Assembly (NCBI GenBank): GCA_046732855.1
Contig: JBKPNX010000156.1
Location: forward strand, 1-46,627
Source of the DNA: JBKPNX01 sp046732855
GTDB lineage: Bacteria > Pseudomonadota > Alphaproteobacteria > Geminicoccales > Geminicoccaceae
Length of the DNA stretch: 46,627 bases
Direction: 5' to 3'
Numbering within the stretch: position 1 is the stretch's first letter; every line of letters starts with the position of its first letter. Both the position numbers and the translations under genes were made by a program. Positions 15,134 through 25,168 of the stretch are shown piece by piece. The notes below the pieces were generated by a model that was not told where the DNA came from, made no database searches, and saw only the letters and a program-made list of their open reading frames with translations.

Positions 15134-15883
15134 TTGTTCTCCTACGACCATCTCCGCTTCCGCTACGAGCCGTTCCCGATCGGCATCGCCAAGCCGGCGC
15201 TCCCCGGCGACCTGTACCGCGAGCTCGTCGACAGCTATCCGTCCCAGGAGCTGTTCGCCTATCTGCCCAAGGTCGGGCACAAGTATTCGTTGTCCGAAAA
15301 ATACAATGGCGAGGCGTACGTGAAGTTCATCCGCGGACAAAAGGTCTGGCGCGATCTGCACGCCTGGATCAAGAGCGACGCCTTCATTCCCGCGGTCATG
15401 CAGACGCTGAAAACGCATCACATCGATCTCGGCCAGAAGCCGCTCGGCGGGGCCAAGCGCGCGCTCAAGGCGGTGCGCAACCTGGCGCGCGGCCGTCGTC
15501 GGCCGCTGCCGCCGCGGCTCAGCACGCGCTTCGAGTTCTCGATGCTGCCGGCGGATGGGGGTTACATCATGCCGCACACCGATTCGCCGTCCAAGATCGT
15601 GACCCTGATCGTCTCGATGGCCGGCGACGACGGATGGAACCCCGCGTTCGGCGGCGGCACCGACGTCAACCGGCCGAAGGACGTGCGGCTCGCGTTCAAC
15701 CGGATGAACGCCCAGGCCGGGTTCGACGAGATGGAGGTGCTCGACACCTTCGAGTTCACGCCGAACCAGGTGGTGCTGTTCGTCAAGACCTTCAATTCGT
15801 GGCACTCGGTCCGGCCGATGACCGGAGCGGGCTCGCCGCTGATGCGCAAGACGCTGACGATCAACATCGAGGCCGCGGCCTGA
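15134..15883 (+). CDS. 2-oxoglutarate/Fe(II)-dependent oxygenase-like protein
   Basis: The 249 residues show the double-stranded beta-helix iron site: His148 and Asp150 in MPHTDSP, the distal His224 in NSWHSVRPM, and Arg238 in MRKTLTINI, which would bind 2-oxoglutarate. The TFEFTPNQVVLFVKTFNSWHS strand pair is typical of prolyl-hydroxylase-like 2OG oxygenases that hydroxylate proteins or sugars. Translation probably starts at the TTG at 15134, preceded by AAGAGG at eight bases. It ends the plus-strand arm of the glycan locus. The reaction is inferred from fold and motifs only. Confidence 0.75.
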   Translation: MFSYDHLRFRYEPFPIGIAKPALPGDLYRELVDSYPSQELFAYLPKVGHKYSLSEKYNGEAYVKFIRGQKVWRDLHAWIKSDAFIPAVMQTLKTHHIDLGQKPLGGAKRALKAVRNLARGRRRPLPPRLSTRFEFSMLPADGGYIMPHTDSPSKIVTLIVSMAGDDGWNPAFGGGTDVNRPKDVRLAFNRMNAQAGFDEMEVLDTFEFTPNQVVLFVKTFNSWHSVRPMTGAGSPLMRKTLTINIEAAA

Positions 15884-15940
15884 GGCGGCCCGGCGCGCCG
15901 CGCCAGGCGCACCGCTTCGCTTGAGCCGCGGGAGGACGGA

Positions 15941-16551
15941 ATGACCAGGGGGCCGCGCTATGGCGCGGTCGCCGTCCTGGTCGCAGCCGTATGGCGAGCG
16001 GCGGAGCCAGCGCCGCGGACGAGCCCGCACCGCCGGCGCTCGCCGGCACGACGTGGCGGGCGGAGCCGATCATGGGCCGCCCGGTGCTCGCTTCTGCCAC
16101 CTCGACCATCACGTTCGAGCGGATGGGCGGGTGTCCGGCCGCGGCGGCTGCAACCGCTCCTTCGGCACGAGCGCGATCGCGGGCGAGCAGCTGTCGTTCG
16201 GCGCGATCGGCGCGACCAGGATGGCGTGCGCGCCGGTTGCAACCGCTACTTCGGCACGAGCGCGATCGCGGGCGAGCAGCTGTCGTTCGGCGCGATCGGC
16301 GCGACCAGGATGGCGTGCGCGCCGGCTGCAACCGCTCCTTCGGCACGAGCGCGATCGCGGGCGAGCAGCTGTCGTTCGGCGCGATCGGCGCGACCAGGAT
16401 GGCGTGCGCGCCGGCGCCGATCGGTCAGGAGACGGGCTTCTGTGAGGCGCTCGGGAGCGCCACACGTCGGACGATCGACGAGAATGGTCTGCTGCTGATC
16501 GATTCCGCCGGCGGCGAAGAGCCGAGCCGGTTCGCGGTGGTCGAAGGGTAG
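15941..16551 (+). pseudogene. META-domain (HslJ-like) secreted protein gene disrupted by an 89-bp triplication
   Basis: A ribosome binding site (GGAGGA) precedes the ATG at 15941. The encoded pieces read: a signal-peptide start (MTRGPRYGAVAVLVAAV); after a one-base shift near 15990, SGGASAADEPAPPALAGTTW and STITFERMGG; then after a second shift near 16130, VSGRGGCNRSFGTSAIAGEQ and ATRMAC; and finally GFCEALGSATRRTIDENGLLLI. Order and motifs (W, GxGGCNR, TRMAC) are those of META/HslJ domains, which occur in outer-membrane-associated stress proteins. The GGCNR-TRMAC segment is present three times in tandem. Frame 15991-16551 stays open throughout, so a 186-residue aberrant product is possible. 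Confidence 0.75.
16147..16413 (+). repeat. Three tandem 89-bp repeats inside the META gene
   Basis: Units lie at 16147-16235, 16236-16324 and 16325-16413. Units 1 and 3 look identical; unit 2 differs at two bases. Because 89 is not a multiple of three, each unit is read in a different frame. Confidence 0.95.
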
Positions 16552-16910
16552 CCCCGGGCAGGGAGACGCTCAGGGGCTCGCGGGGCAGCAAGCTGCCGTG
16601 GCTTCCCGCCCGCCGCGGGCGGACCGAGCCCGCGCCATCGCAGCCACGGATTCCCAGGGTCCCATGGACCACCCGAACAGGACGTTAATCGGGAATGGTT
16701 AACGCCCCGTTATCCCCTGGCGGCATGCCGACCCAAGCGCTTTGCCCAAACCGTTGCCGGGTGGACCCGCCTGCTACGGATCACCGGCCGGAGTCCGAGC
16801 GCACCACCACTGCGTCCTGCGTCTTTGGCCGAACACGCCGGCCGCGGGACCGGTGGGGGTTGACCGCACCGGCCGCGGCGCGGAAAGGTGCGCGCTGCGG
16901 AGGTATCGTC
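16552..16910. other. Gene-free gap between the META pseudogene and terB-like gene
   Basis: I see no convincing gene in these 359 bases. There is a GC-rich hairpin-forming stretch near 16606-16625 (GCCCGCC/GGCGGGC-like arms). TTAA (16685-16688) and TTAAC (16699-16703) are separated by ten bases; read on the minus strand this includes GTTAACCAT, a CtrA-like half site. Confidence 0.4.
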
Positions 16911-17372
16911 ATGCTCGACCGCATCCGCCGCCTGCTCGGCGGCCAGCCGACCTCGGCGCACCCGGTGAGGCACAGCTTTGAGGAGCGCCAGCTCGCCGCC
17001 GCGGCGCTGATGGTCGAGGCCGCCGCGATGGATGACACGTTCGATGCCGCCGAGCGGGCCCGGATCGAGCGCCTGATCCAGGACCGGTTCAGGCTTAGCG
17101 CCGCCGAGGCGGCGGACCTGATCGCGCGGGCCGAGCAGGCAGCCTCGACCAGCGTCGAGTGGCACGGCTTCACCCGGGCGATCAAGGACGGCTTCGACCA
17201 GTCGGAGCGGGTGCAGCTGATCGAGATGCTGTGGGAGGTCGCCTATGCCGACCGCCGCCTGCACGACTACGAGGCGAGCCTGCTGCGCCGCGTCGCCGGG
17301 CTGCTCTACGTCAGCGATCGCGACAGCGGCGAGGCGCGCAAGCGCGTGCTCGCGCGTCTCGGTCTGAGCTGA
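16911..17372 (+). CDS. TerB-family protein
   Basis: This 153-residue all-helical protein matches the TerB (tellurite-resistance B) fold. It shows LAAAALMVEAAAMDDTFDAAE with acidic metal-binding residues, ERARIERLIQDRFRLSAAEA, and the second half LIEMLWEVAYADRRLHDYEASLLRRVAGLL. The pseudo-symmetric Asp/Glu residues could bind metal. No other ter genes are near, and stand-alone TerB proteins are common in proteobacteria with unknown roles. I chose the ATG at 16911 because GGAGG lies about seven bases upstream; the frame opens earlier at 16695 but the extra part looks non-coding. Confidence 0.8.
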   Translation: MLDRIRRLLGGQPTSAHPVRHSFEERQLAAAALMVEAAAMDDTFDAAERARIERLIQDRFRLSAAEAADLIARAEQAASTSVEWHGFTRAIKDGFDQSERVQLIEMLWEVAYADRRLHDYEASLLRRVAGLLYVSDRDSGEARKRVLARLGLS

Positions 17373-17496
17373 GCGGACTCGCCTGCCCCGGCGCGGCTCG
17401 CCGGTCGGCACCAGCGGCAGCGGCACGCGGCCACGAATCGGCGCTGCCGAGCATTTTAGCGGAGGGCGCCGCCCCGACATGCGGCGGTCAGCGCGC

Positions 17497-17967
17497 TCAC
17501 GCCACCGCCCCATCCGCGAGCGCCTCCTCCAGGCAGTCGAGGCAGCTCGACCAGCCCTCGGCGTGCAGGTCGCGCGCGCGCTCGCTCTCGAAGCCCTCCT
17601 GCGTGAGCTCCAGGCGCGTACCGCCGGGTGTTTCGGCCAGCTCGATGGTGACGACGCTCTCGTGCCCTCGCCTGCCGTCCTCCTCCCAGGCCCAGGTGAA
17701 GACCAGACGTTCGGGCGGCGTGATTTCCCGGTAGACGCCGCTCACGATGTGATCCTTGCCCTCGGGCGAGCGCATGACCGTGCGCCACGCGCCGCCGGCG
17801 CGCGCGTCCAGCGTGCAGGCCGGAACCGTGAACCCTTTGGGCCCCCACCACCTGGCCAGCTGCGCGGGCGCGGTGAAGGCGCGAAACACTCGATCCCGCG
17901 GTGCGGCAAAGCTACGCGACAGGCGCAGCACCGGAGCATCATCCGGCGTCGGTTGGGTCATCGTCAT
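17497..17967 (-). CDS. SRPBCC/AHSA1-like domain protein
   Basis: This 156-residue protein has the helix-grip START/AHSA1 fold: LRLSRSFAAPRDRVFRAFTAPAQLARWWGPKGF at the start, VSGVYREITPPERLVFTWAWE in the middle, and the final helix GWSSCLDCLEEAL. Proteins of this type bind hydrophobic ligands and are often encoded next to an ArsR-family regulator. Here a broken ArsR-like gene lies directly upstream and overlaps its start. AGGAGGA precedes the ATG at 17967; a second ATG two codons later is also usable. The ligand is unknown. Confidence 0.87.
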   Translation of the reverse strand: MTMTQPTPDDAPVLRLSRSFAAPRDRVFRAFTAPAQLARWWGPKGFTVPACTLDARAGGAWRTVMRSPEGKDHIVSGVYREITPPERLVFTWAWEEDGRRGHESVVTIELAETPGGTRLELTQEGFESERARDLHAEGWSSCLDCLEEALADGAVA

Positions 17968-18291
17968 CGGTGTCGTCCTCCTGCGTGAGATCGGCCAGAT
18001 GGTCGGCCAACCGGTCGGAACTCTCGGTCCAGAAGCGCTGATCCTCGTCTATCGACTGAGTGCCGCCGCGCGACTCGTCCCGGAAGTCGGCACGGCGCGG
18101 CCCCTGGGCCTCCGCACGCCGCCGCCACGAAGCCGCTCGCGTCCGCCAGGCTGCCCGGCGAGCGCGGCGGGGATGTCCCGAAGCGGCCGGCGGGCTCGGC
18201 GATCATGGCTGCCCTCGAGCGAACCTGCCGGCACCGCCCGTCGGGTCCGCGACCGCCGTGAATCGGCGAGATCCGGGCAGGCAAAGTGCAT
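17939..18291 (-). pseudogene. Decayed ArsR-family transcription regulator
   Basis: Fragments in different minus-strand frames line up with an ArsR winged-helix protein. They are DLADSRR and TRRAVPAGSLEG (cf. ALADPTRRAILARL..GE), AMIAEPAGRFGTSPP (cf. VGELAxPFxMSxPA), LADASGFVAAACGG, and SIDEDQRFWTESSDRLADHLA (cf. the FW...LDRLAxYL tail). At least three frame changes are needed to join them. The last fragment runs in an open frame to a stop at 17939, overlapping the SRPBCC gene by 29 bp, the usual ArsR-AHSA1 arrangement. The downstream gene has probably lost its local repressor. Confidence 0.6.
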
Positions 18292-18670
18292 TTAACCATA
18301 TCGTTAACTAAGCCCGCCCGTGGATAGAGCGGCCGGCGACAGCTGTCAAGCTGCTCCGTGCACTCGGGACTGCTCGCCGAACTTGCCGACGGTAATTGGC
18401 TTGCAGACGCGCCCGGGCCATCCACTCGATCCCGTCCCGGTCGCGGCGGTACGGCGCGGTCGATGGGTGTGACATGCGTGGCTTTCGGGATCATCGCGCT
18501 GGCGGTCTTCCCCGGGGCGCATGACAATGCCCGCGGTCGCGCTCTGCCGAAGAGCGCCGGGTGCAGGCGATCGCCGGGACAACCTCGACCAGCCCATGGT
18601 AGGGTGATTCCAGTCGGGCGGACAATCACGGGGCGGTGATGGGCTGCCCGCCAACTGTAGCGGCAGGCGC
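18292..18670. other. Gene-free gap upstream of queF
   Basis: No gene is recognisable in these 379 bases. At the left end (18292-18308) TTAACCAT is followed by TTAAC with eight bases between the two TTAA elements, close to the CtrA pattern TTAA-N7-TTAAC. It sits immediately before the start of the ArsR remnant. I found no clear queF promoter. Confidence 0.4.
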
Positions 18671-19135
18671 ATGGCCAAGATCTCGACCTCGACGCTGACC
18701 CAGCTGGGACGACCGACCGAGTTGCCGGCCTCGCCCGACCAGGCGCGGCTCGAGACCGTGCCCAATCCCCATCCCGACGCGAGCTATCTAGTGCGCTTCA
18801 CCTGCCCGGAGTTCACGTCGCTCTGCCCGGTCACCGGCCAGCCCGACTTCGCCCATCTGGTGATCGACTACGTCCCTAAGGATCGTCTGGTCGAGAGCAA
18901 GTCGCTGAAACTGTTCCTCGGCGCGTTTCGCAACCACGGCGCGTTTCACGAGGACTGCACGCTGACCATCGCCCGGCGTCTGGAGGCCGCGCTCGAGCCG
19001 GTGTGGCTGCGCATCGGCGGCTATTGGTATCCGCGCGGCGGCATGCCGATCGACGTGTTCTACCAGACCGGCGCGCCGCCCGCGGGCCTGTGGCTGCCAG
19101 ATCAGGGCGTGCCGCCCTACCGGGCCCGGGGCTGA
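18671..19135 (+). CDS. queF: NADPH-dependent 7-cyano-7-deazaguanine reductase
   Basis: QueF reduces preQ0 to preQ1 in queuosine tRNA modification. This 154-residue protein is the short, type I form. It has the nucleophile Cys52 in FTSLCPVTGQPDFAHLVI (with Asp59), the family signature VESKSLKLFLGAFRNHGAFHED with the substrate-binding Glu, and the GGYWYPRGGMPIDVF strand. The ATG at 18671 is well placed. No other queuosine genes are in the window, so it stands alone, which is common. A repeat-rich, gene-free 894-bp region follows. Confidence 0.96.
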   Translation: MAKISTSTLTQLGRPTELPASPDQARLETVPNPHPDASYLVRFTCPEFTSLCPVTGQPDFAHLVIDYVPKDRLVESKSLKLFLGAFRNHGAFHEDCTLTIARRLEAALEPVWLRIGGYWYPRGGMPIDVFYQTGAPPAGLWLPDQGVPPYRARG

Positions 19136-19235
19136 CCCTCCCAGGCGCGGGGCTCAGGAAAGATCCCGAGCTCTCGCCGGAAGCGCGGCATATCCCGCCA
19201 CCGCCGGACCGCGCGGTTGGGGAGCCCACGCAGCC

Positions 19236-19457
19236 ACGCGTCTACACTGGTGGCCCGCCCTCGTCCAATGGTGGGCCACGAGCGTACAATAATCGGGTCA
19301 CGCTCGTGCAATAGCGGCCCGCTCGTACCAATAGTGGGCCCACGCGCGTACAATGATTGGGCCACGCTCGTGCAATGGCAGCCCGCGCGCGTACCATGGC
19401 GGGCCCACGCGCGTACAATAGTGGGGCCACGCGTACGATGGCGGGCCACACGCGACC
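19236..19457. repeat. Degenerate 21-22-bp tandem repeat array
   Basis: About ten imperfect units follow each other with a consensus near ACGCGCGTACAATRG followed by YGGGCC. Units vary at several positions and in length (19-22 bp), so the array looks old. Because the units are contiguous with no spacers it is a minisatellite and not a CRISPR. Confidence 0.85.
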
Positions 19458-19541
19458 GGGTCTATGACGACGGATCCTGGCCGAAGGCCATCCACCGCGC
19501 CGTCGCCGAGGAAAGGGCGCCGGTGGACGAACGATGGTTTC

Positions 19542-19577
19542 CGTCATTGCGAGGAGCGGAGCGACGAAGCAATCCAG
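19542..19577. repeat. REP-like dispersed element
   Basis: The 36 bases start CGTCATTGCGAGGAGCG and end GACGAAGCAATCCAG. This is a widespread bacterial intergenic repeat whose translation gives the telltale CEERSDEAIQ often seen in spurious proteins. Only one half of the usual palindrome is clear here. Confidence 0.7.
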
Positions 19578-20029
19578 CGTCCGGAACGTAGGCCGCGCCA
19601 TGGCGGATGTGGGCCGCGCAGTGACGGAGGGTGTCGCTCCCAGTAGGGCAGAGGGGGCGCTCGCAGTATGGGGGTGGGGTCGCGACTGAATGTCAGTGCG
19701 GCCGCTCGCAGCCTGCTGCAATGTGAGCACGGCCCACCGACGCAGACGAACGAGTACGCACGTTGCCTTCGCGGGGACGACTGCCGCGGCTGAACGGCCG
19801 CGCCGGCGCGGCTCTGGCGCGCCAACCCACGGAGCAGCGTGCGCAGGCGCGCCGGCGCCTGCGACCCGACGACCGTCGCTTGGCGTTGAGTGCAGCGATG
19901 ACTTCCAGACGCAGGCGCGCCGGCCTGCGATCCGGCGCCCGCGCGGATCAGCGTGCAGGCGATGCGCCGGAGCTTGGCCACGCGCGCGCGCAGGCCTAAA
20001 TTACTCCCGAGTCACGCCCGGAGGTCGCG

Positions 20030-20752
20030 ATGCATCGCTTCGCCAACCCCTTGCGCTATCAGAGGATCGCCGACGGGATCCTGGCGTGGGCGGGCGGGCT
20101 CGCCGTCGTGCTCGGCGTGCTCGGCCTCTATCTCGCGCTGATCGTCGCGCCGCCCGACTACCAGCAGGGTCAGGCCTACCGGATCATGTTCGTGCACGTG
20201 CCGGCGGCGTGGATGGCGCTCATGGTCTACGGGATGATGGCGGTCGCCAGCCTGATCGCCGTGGTGTGGCGCCATCCGCTCGCCGAGGTGGCGGCGCGCG
20301 CCGCGGCGCCGATCGGCGCGGCCTTCACGGCCATTGCGCTCCTCAGCGGCAGCCTCTGGGGCAAGCCCATGTGGGGCACGTTTTGGGTGTGGGACGCGCG
20401 CCTCACCTCGGTCCTGATCCTCTTGTTCCTCTATCTCGGCTACATCGCGCTGCACGACGCCTTCGACGATCCCGCGCGCGGCGCGCGCGCCGCCGCGATC
20501 CTGTGCCTGGTCGGCTCGGTCAACCTGCCGATCATCAAGTTTTCGGTCGACTGGTGGAACACGCTGCACCAGCCGTCCTCGCTGCTGCGGGCGCAAGGCC
20601 CCGCGATCGATCCGAGCATGCTGTGGCCGCTCCTGGTGATGTGGCTGGCCTTCTTGTCCTACTTCGTCGTGGTGCATATCTTGCGCACCCGCGCGGAGCT
20701 GACCGCGCGCAAGATCCGCAACCTGCGCCTGTCCGCCGATCCGGCCGCGTGA
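20030..20752 (+). CDS. ccmC: Cytochrome c maturation heme protein CcmC
   Basis: CcmC binds heme at the periplasmic face and loads it on CcmE during c-type cytochrome maturation. The 240 residues form six membrane helices. The tryptophan-rich WWD-type loop is WGTFWVWDARLTS from residue 115. The two flanking heme-ligand histidines are His56 (FVHVPAAW) and His180 (NTLHQPSS). All key residues are present. GGAGG precedes the ATG. The usual partners ccmA, ccmB, ccmD and ccmE are absent on both sides; the next gene is acnA, a known neighbour of ccm genes in alphaproteobacteria. Confidence 0.95.
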   Translation: MHRFANPLRYQRIADGILAWAGGLAVVLGVLGLYLALIVAPPDYQQGQAYRIMFVHVPAAWMALMVYGMMAVASLIAVVWRHPLAEVAARAAAPIGAAFTAIALLSGSLWGKPMWGTFWVWDARLTSVLILLFLYLGYIALHDAFDDPARGARAAAILCLVGSVNLPIIKFSVDWWNTLHQPSSLLRAQGPAIDPSMLWPLLVMWLAFLSYFVVVHILRTRAELTARKIRNLRLSADPAA

Positions 20753-20783
20753 GCGCCGCACGGCGCTTTGCCAGGAGAGAGTG

Positions 20784-23495
<2,712 letters not shown>

Positions 23496-23600
23496 GCGGC
23501 AGGCGCACGGCTCAACGCAGGGCGTCGGTCGCCTCGTCAAACCCACAAGAGCCAGCTTGCTCTGCGTTCGTTGCCCACAACATTGCCAAAATTGGCGATC

Positions 23601-23721
23601 ATGGCCGCGCTCAACATCCGTCGGCTTCCGGATGACGTCCACGCCAAATTGCGGGTACACGCTGCGAGGGCTGCCGCAGCATGGAGGCCCAGGTCTGGAT
23701 GATGCCGCGTTGCCGGGGGTA
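23601..23721 (+). pseudogene. Remnant of a FitA/VapB-type ribbon-helix-helix antitoxin
   Basis: The ATG at 23601 opens MAALNIRRLPDDVHAKLRVHAA, which closely resembles the N-terminus of FitA-like antitoxins (MAxLxIRNLDDDVKxxLRxxAA). After a one-base shift the next frame gives CRSMEAQVW, matching the GRSMEAEVR segment of the same family, then stops at 23721. No PIN toxin follows. Just upstream, GCCAA/TTGGC arms at 23585-23596 form a small palindrome that could be its old operator. Confidence 0.65.
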
Positions 23722-23745
23722 GCCCGAAGGCCCTAGGATCCGGCC

Positions 23746-24252
23746 ATGAGTATGCCACAGCCTGACCAACTCTACAAAACCGACTTTTACGCCTGGACGC
23801 AAACGCAGGCGAAGGAGCTGCGCCGTTTCGCCAGGACGCAGCCGAACGTGCCGCTCGACCTCGCGCATCTCGCCGAGGAGATCCAGGATTTGGGCAAGAG
23901 CGAATACGAGGCCGCTTTCAATCGGATGCAGCAGATCCTCCAACATTTTCTGCTGATCGAGCACTCACCCGCGGCCGATCAGCGGCTTCACTGGGCCGAC
24001 GAGGTCGATGGATTTCGGGATCAGATCGAGCGCCGGCTCTCGCCCACGATCCGCCGCAAGCTGCGGCGCGAGTTCGACGAAGCCTTCATGCGAGCCCGCC
24101 GGCGCGTGGAACGCAAGATGGTGCGCTACGGCGAGACGCGCGCTGCCGCCGACCTGCCCGCGCGATGCCCGTACACGCTGGAGCAGGTTCTCGGCGAGTG
24201 GCTGCCGCCGGACGTCCCCTCGTGTCCGCCTGATGCGCGGCGCGAGCTCTGA
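23746..24252 (+). CDS. DUF29 family protein
   Basis: This 168-residue soluble helical protein matches DUF29. It has YKTDFYAWTQTQAKELRR at the start, then LDLAHLAEEIQDLGKSE, the helix RMQQILQHFLLIEH and YTLEQVLGEWLPP at the end. Its function is unknown. DUF29 genes are scattered in accessory regions of cyanobacteria and proteobacteria. It lies beside the antitoxin remnant, with no co-transcribed partner. The ATG at 23746 or the one two codons later could be the start. Confidence 0.85.
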   Translation: MSMPQPDQLYKTDFYAWTQTQAKELRRFARTQPNVPLDLAHLAEEIQDLGKSEYEAAFNRMQQILQHFLLIEHSPAADQRLHWADEVDGFRDQIERRLSPTIRRKLRREFDEAFMRARRRVERKMVRYGETRAAADLPARCPYTLEQVLGEWLPPDVPSCPPDARREL

Positions 24253-24493
24253 TGATCGATCGAGAGGGCCGACGCGATTTGTCGGCCGCACCGTCATTCG
24301 GCATCGTCTCGAGGTCGATACATATGAACTCACGCTGGCTGTGATGAGGAAATCGCCGACTCGCTGCGGTCTGGGTTGACCCCTGGCCGACCGGCCGGCA
24401 GCAAGTCTGGTTACCCGCCGTGTCGGCTTGTACGGCCCACCGGAGTTCCGTTAGATTTCGCGGCCCGATCGACGGGCGCAGGGAGAGCTGGTC

Positions 24494-25168
24494 ATGAAGC
24501 TGTACATGCATCCGGTGTCGATGACGAGCCGGCCCGTGCGGCTGTTCATTGCCGAAAACGGCATCGACGTCGACGAGCAGATGGTCGATCTGATGGCCGG
24601 CGAGCACTATCAGGAGCCGTTTGCCTCGATCAACCCGAACCGGCTCGTCCCGGTGCTCGAGGACGGCGACTTCCGCCTGACCGAGAGCTCGGCGATCCTC
24701 AAGTATCTTGCCGACAAGGTCAATTCTCCCGCCTACCCCAAAGACCTGAAGCAGCGGGCCAAAGTCAACGAGGTCATGGACTGGTTCAACACCAACTTCT
24801 ATCGCGAGTACGCCTATAACTGGATTTACCCACAGCTGTTCCCGCATCATCGCCGGCCGACCGATGAAGCGCACCAGGCGACGATCGCCTGGGGCAAGGA
24901 GCGGGCCAAGGGCTGGCTCCAGGTCCTGAACGACTATTGGCTGGGCCCGGACAAGCCTTATCTCTGCGGCGACCAGATCACGATCGCCGACTATTTCGGC
25001 GTGAGCCTGCTGACGCTCGGCGAGATCATCCGCTGCGACTTCTCGGCCTATCCCAACGTGCAGCGCTGGCTCGCCAACATGAAGCGGCTGCGCAGCTGGC
25101 CGAAGGTCAACGAAGCGCTGTACGGCTTCGCCGACTCGGTCAAGGGCCAGAAGTTCGAGGCGATCTGA
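24494..25168 (+). CDS. Glutathione S-transferase family protein
   Basis: This 224-residue cytosolic protein has the thioredoxin-like N-terminal domain (MKLYMHPVSMTSRPVRLFIAENGIDV), the cis-Pro segment NRLVPVLEDGDFRLTES with the Glu-Ser glutathione-binding pair, and an all-helical C-terminal domain with the capping motif ITIADYFGVS. The catalytic residue is likely a Ser or Thr in MTSRPV, as in theta-like bacterial enzymes. GGGAGA lies before the ATG. It is monocistronic, and its substrate is unknown. Confidence 0.9.
   Translation: MKLYMHPVSMTSRPVRLFIAENGIDVDEQMVDLMAGEHYQEPFASINPNRLVPVLEDGDFRLTESSAILKYLADKVNSPAYPKDLKQRAKVNEVMDWFNTNFYREYAYNWIYPQLFPHHRRPTDEAHQATIAWGKERAKGWLQVLNDYWLGPDKPYLCGDQITIADYFGVSLLTLGEIIRCDFSAYPNVQRWLANMKRLRSWPKVNEALYGFADSVKGQKFEAI

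Larger units (their letters stand above)
19136..20029. other. 894-bp repeat-rich region without genes
   Basis: Between queF and ccmC I see no gene. The region holds a 21-22-bp tandem array (19236-19457), a REP-like element (19542-19577), and two copies of a GC-rich motif CGCAGGCGCGCCGGC followed by CTGCGA near 19842-19868 and 19911-19935. Open frames here have unusual composition and are best explained by the repeats. Confidence 0.6.

Noticed and set aside
15991..16551. Calling the META region an ordinary 186-residue intact gene
   Set aside because: The frame lacks a ribosome binding site and signal peptide, reads two repeat units in non-family frames, and better homology lies across frames from the ATG at 15941.
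19236..19457. Tandem array considered as a CRISPR
   Set aside because: Units are contiguous, degenerate and without unique spacers, and no cas gene is in the window.
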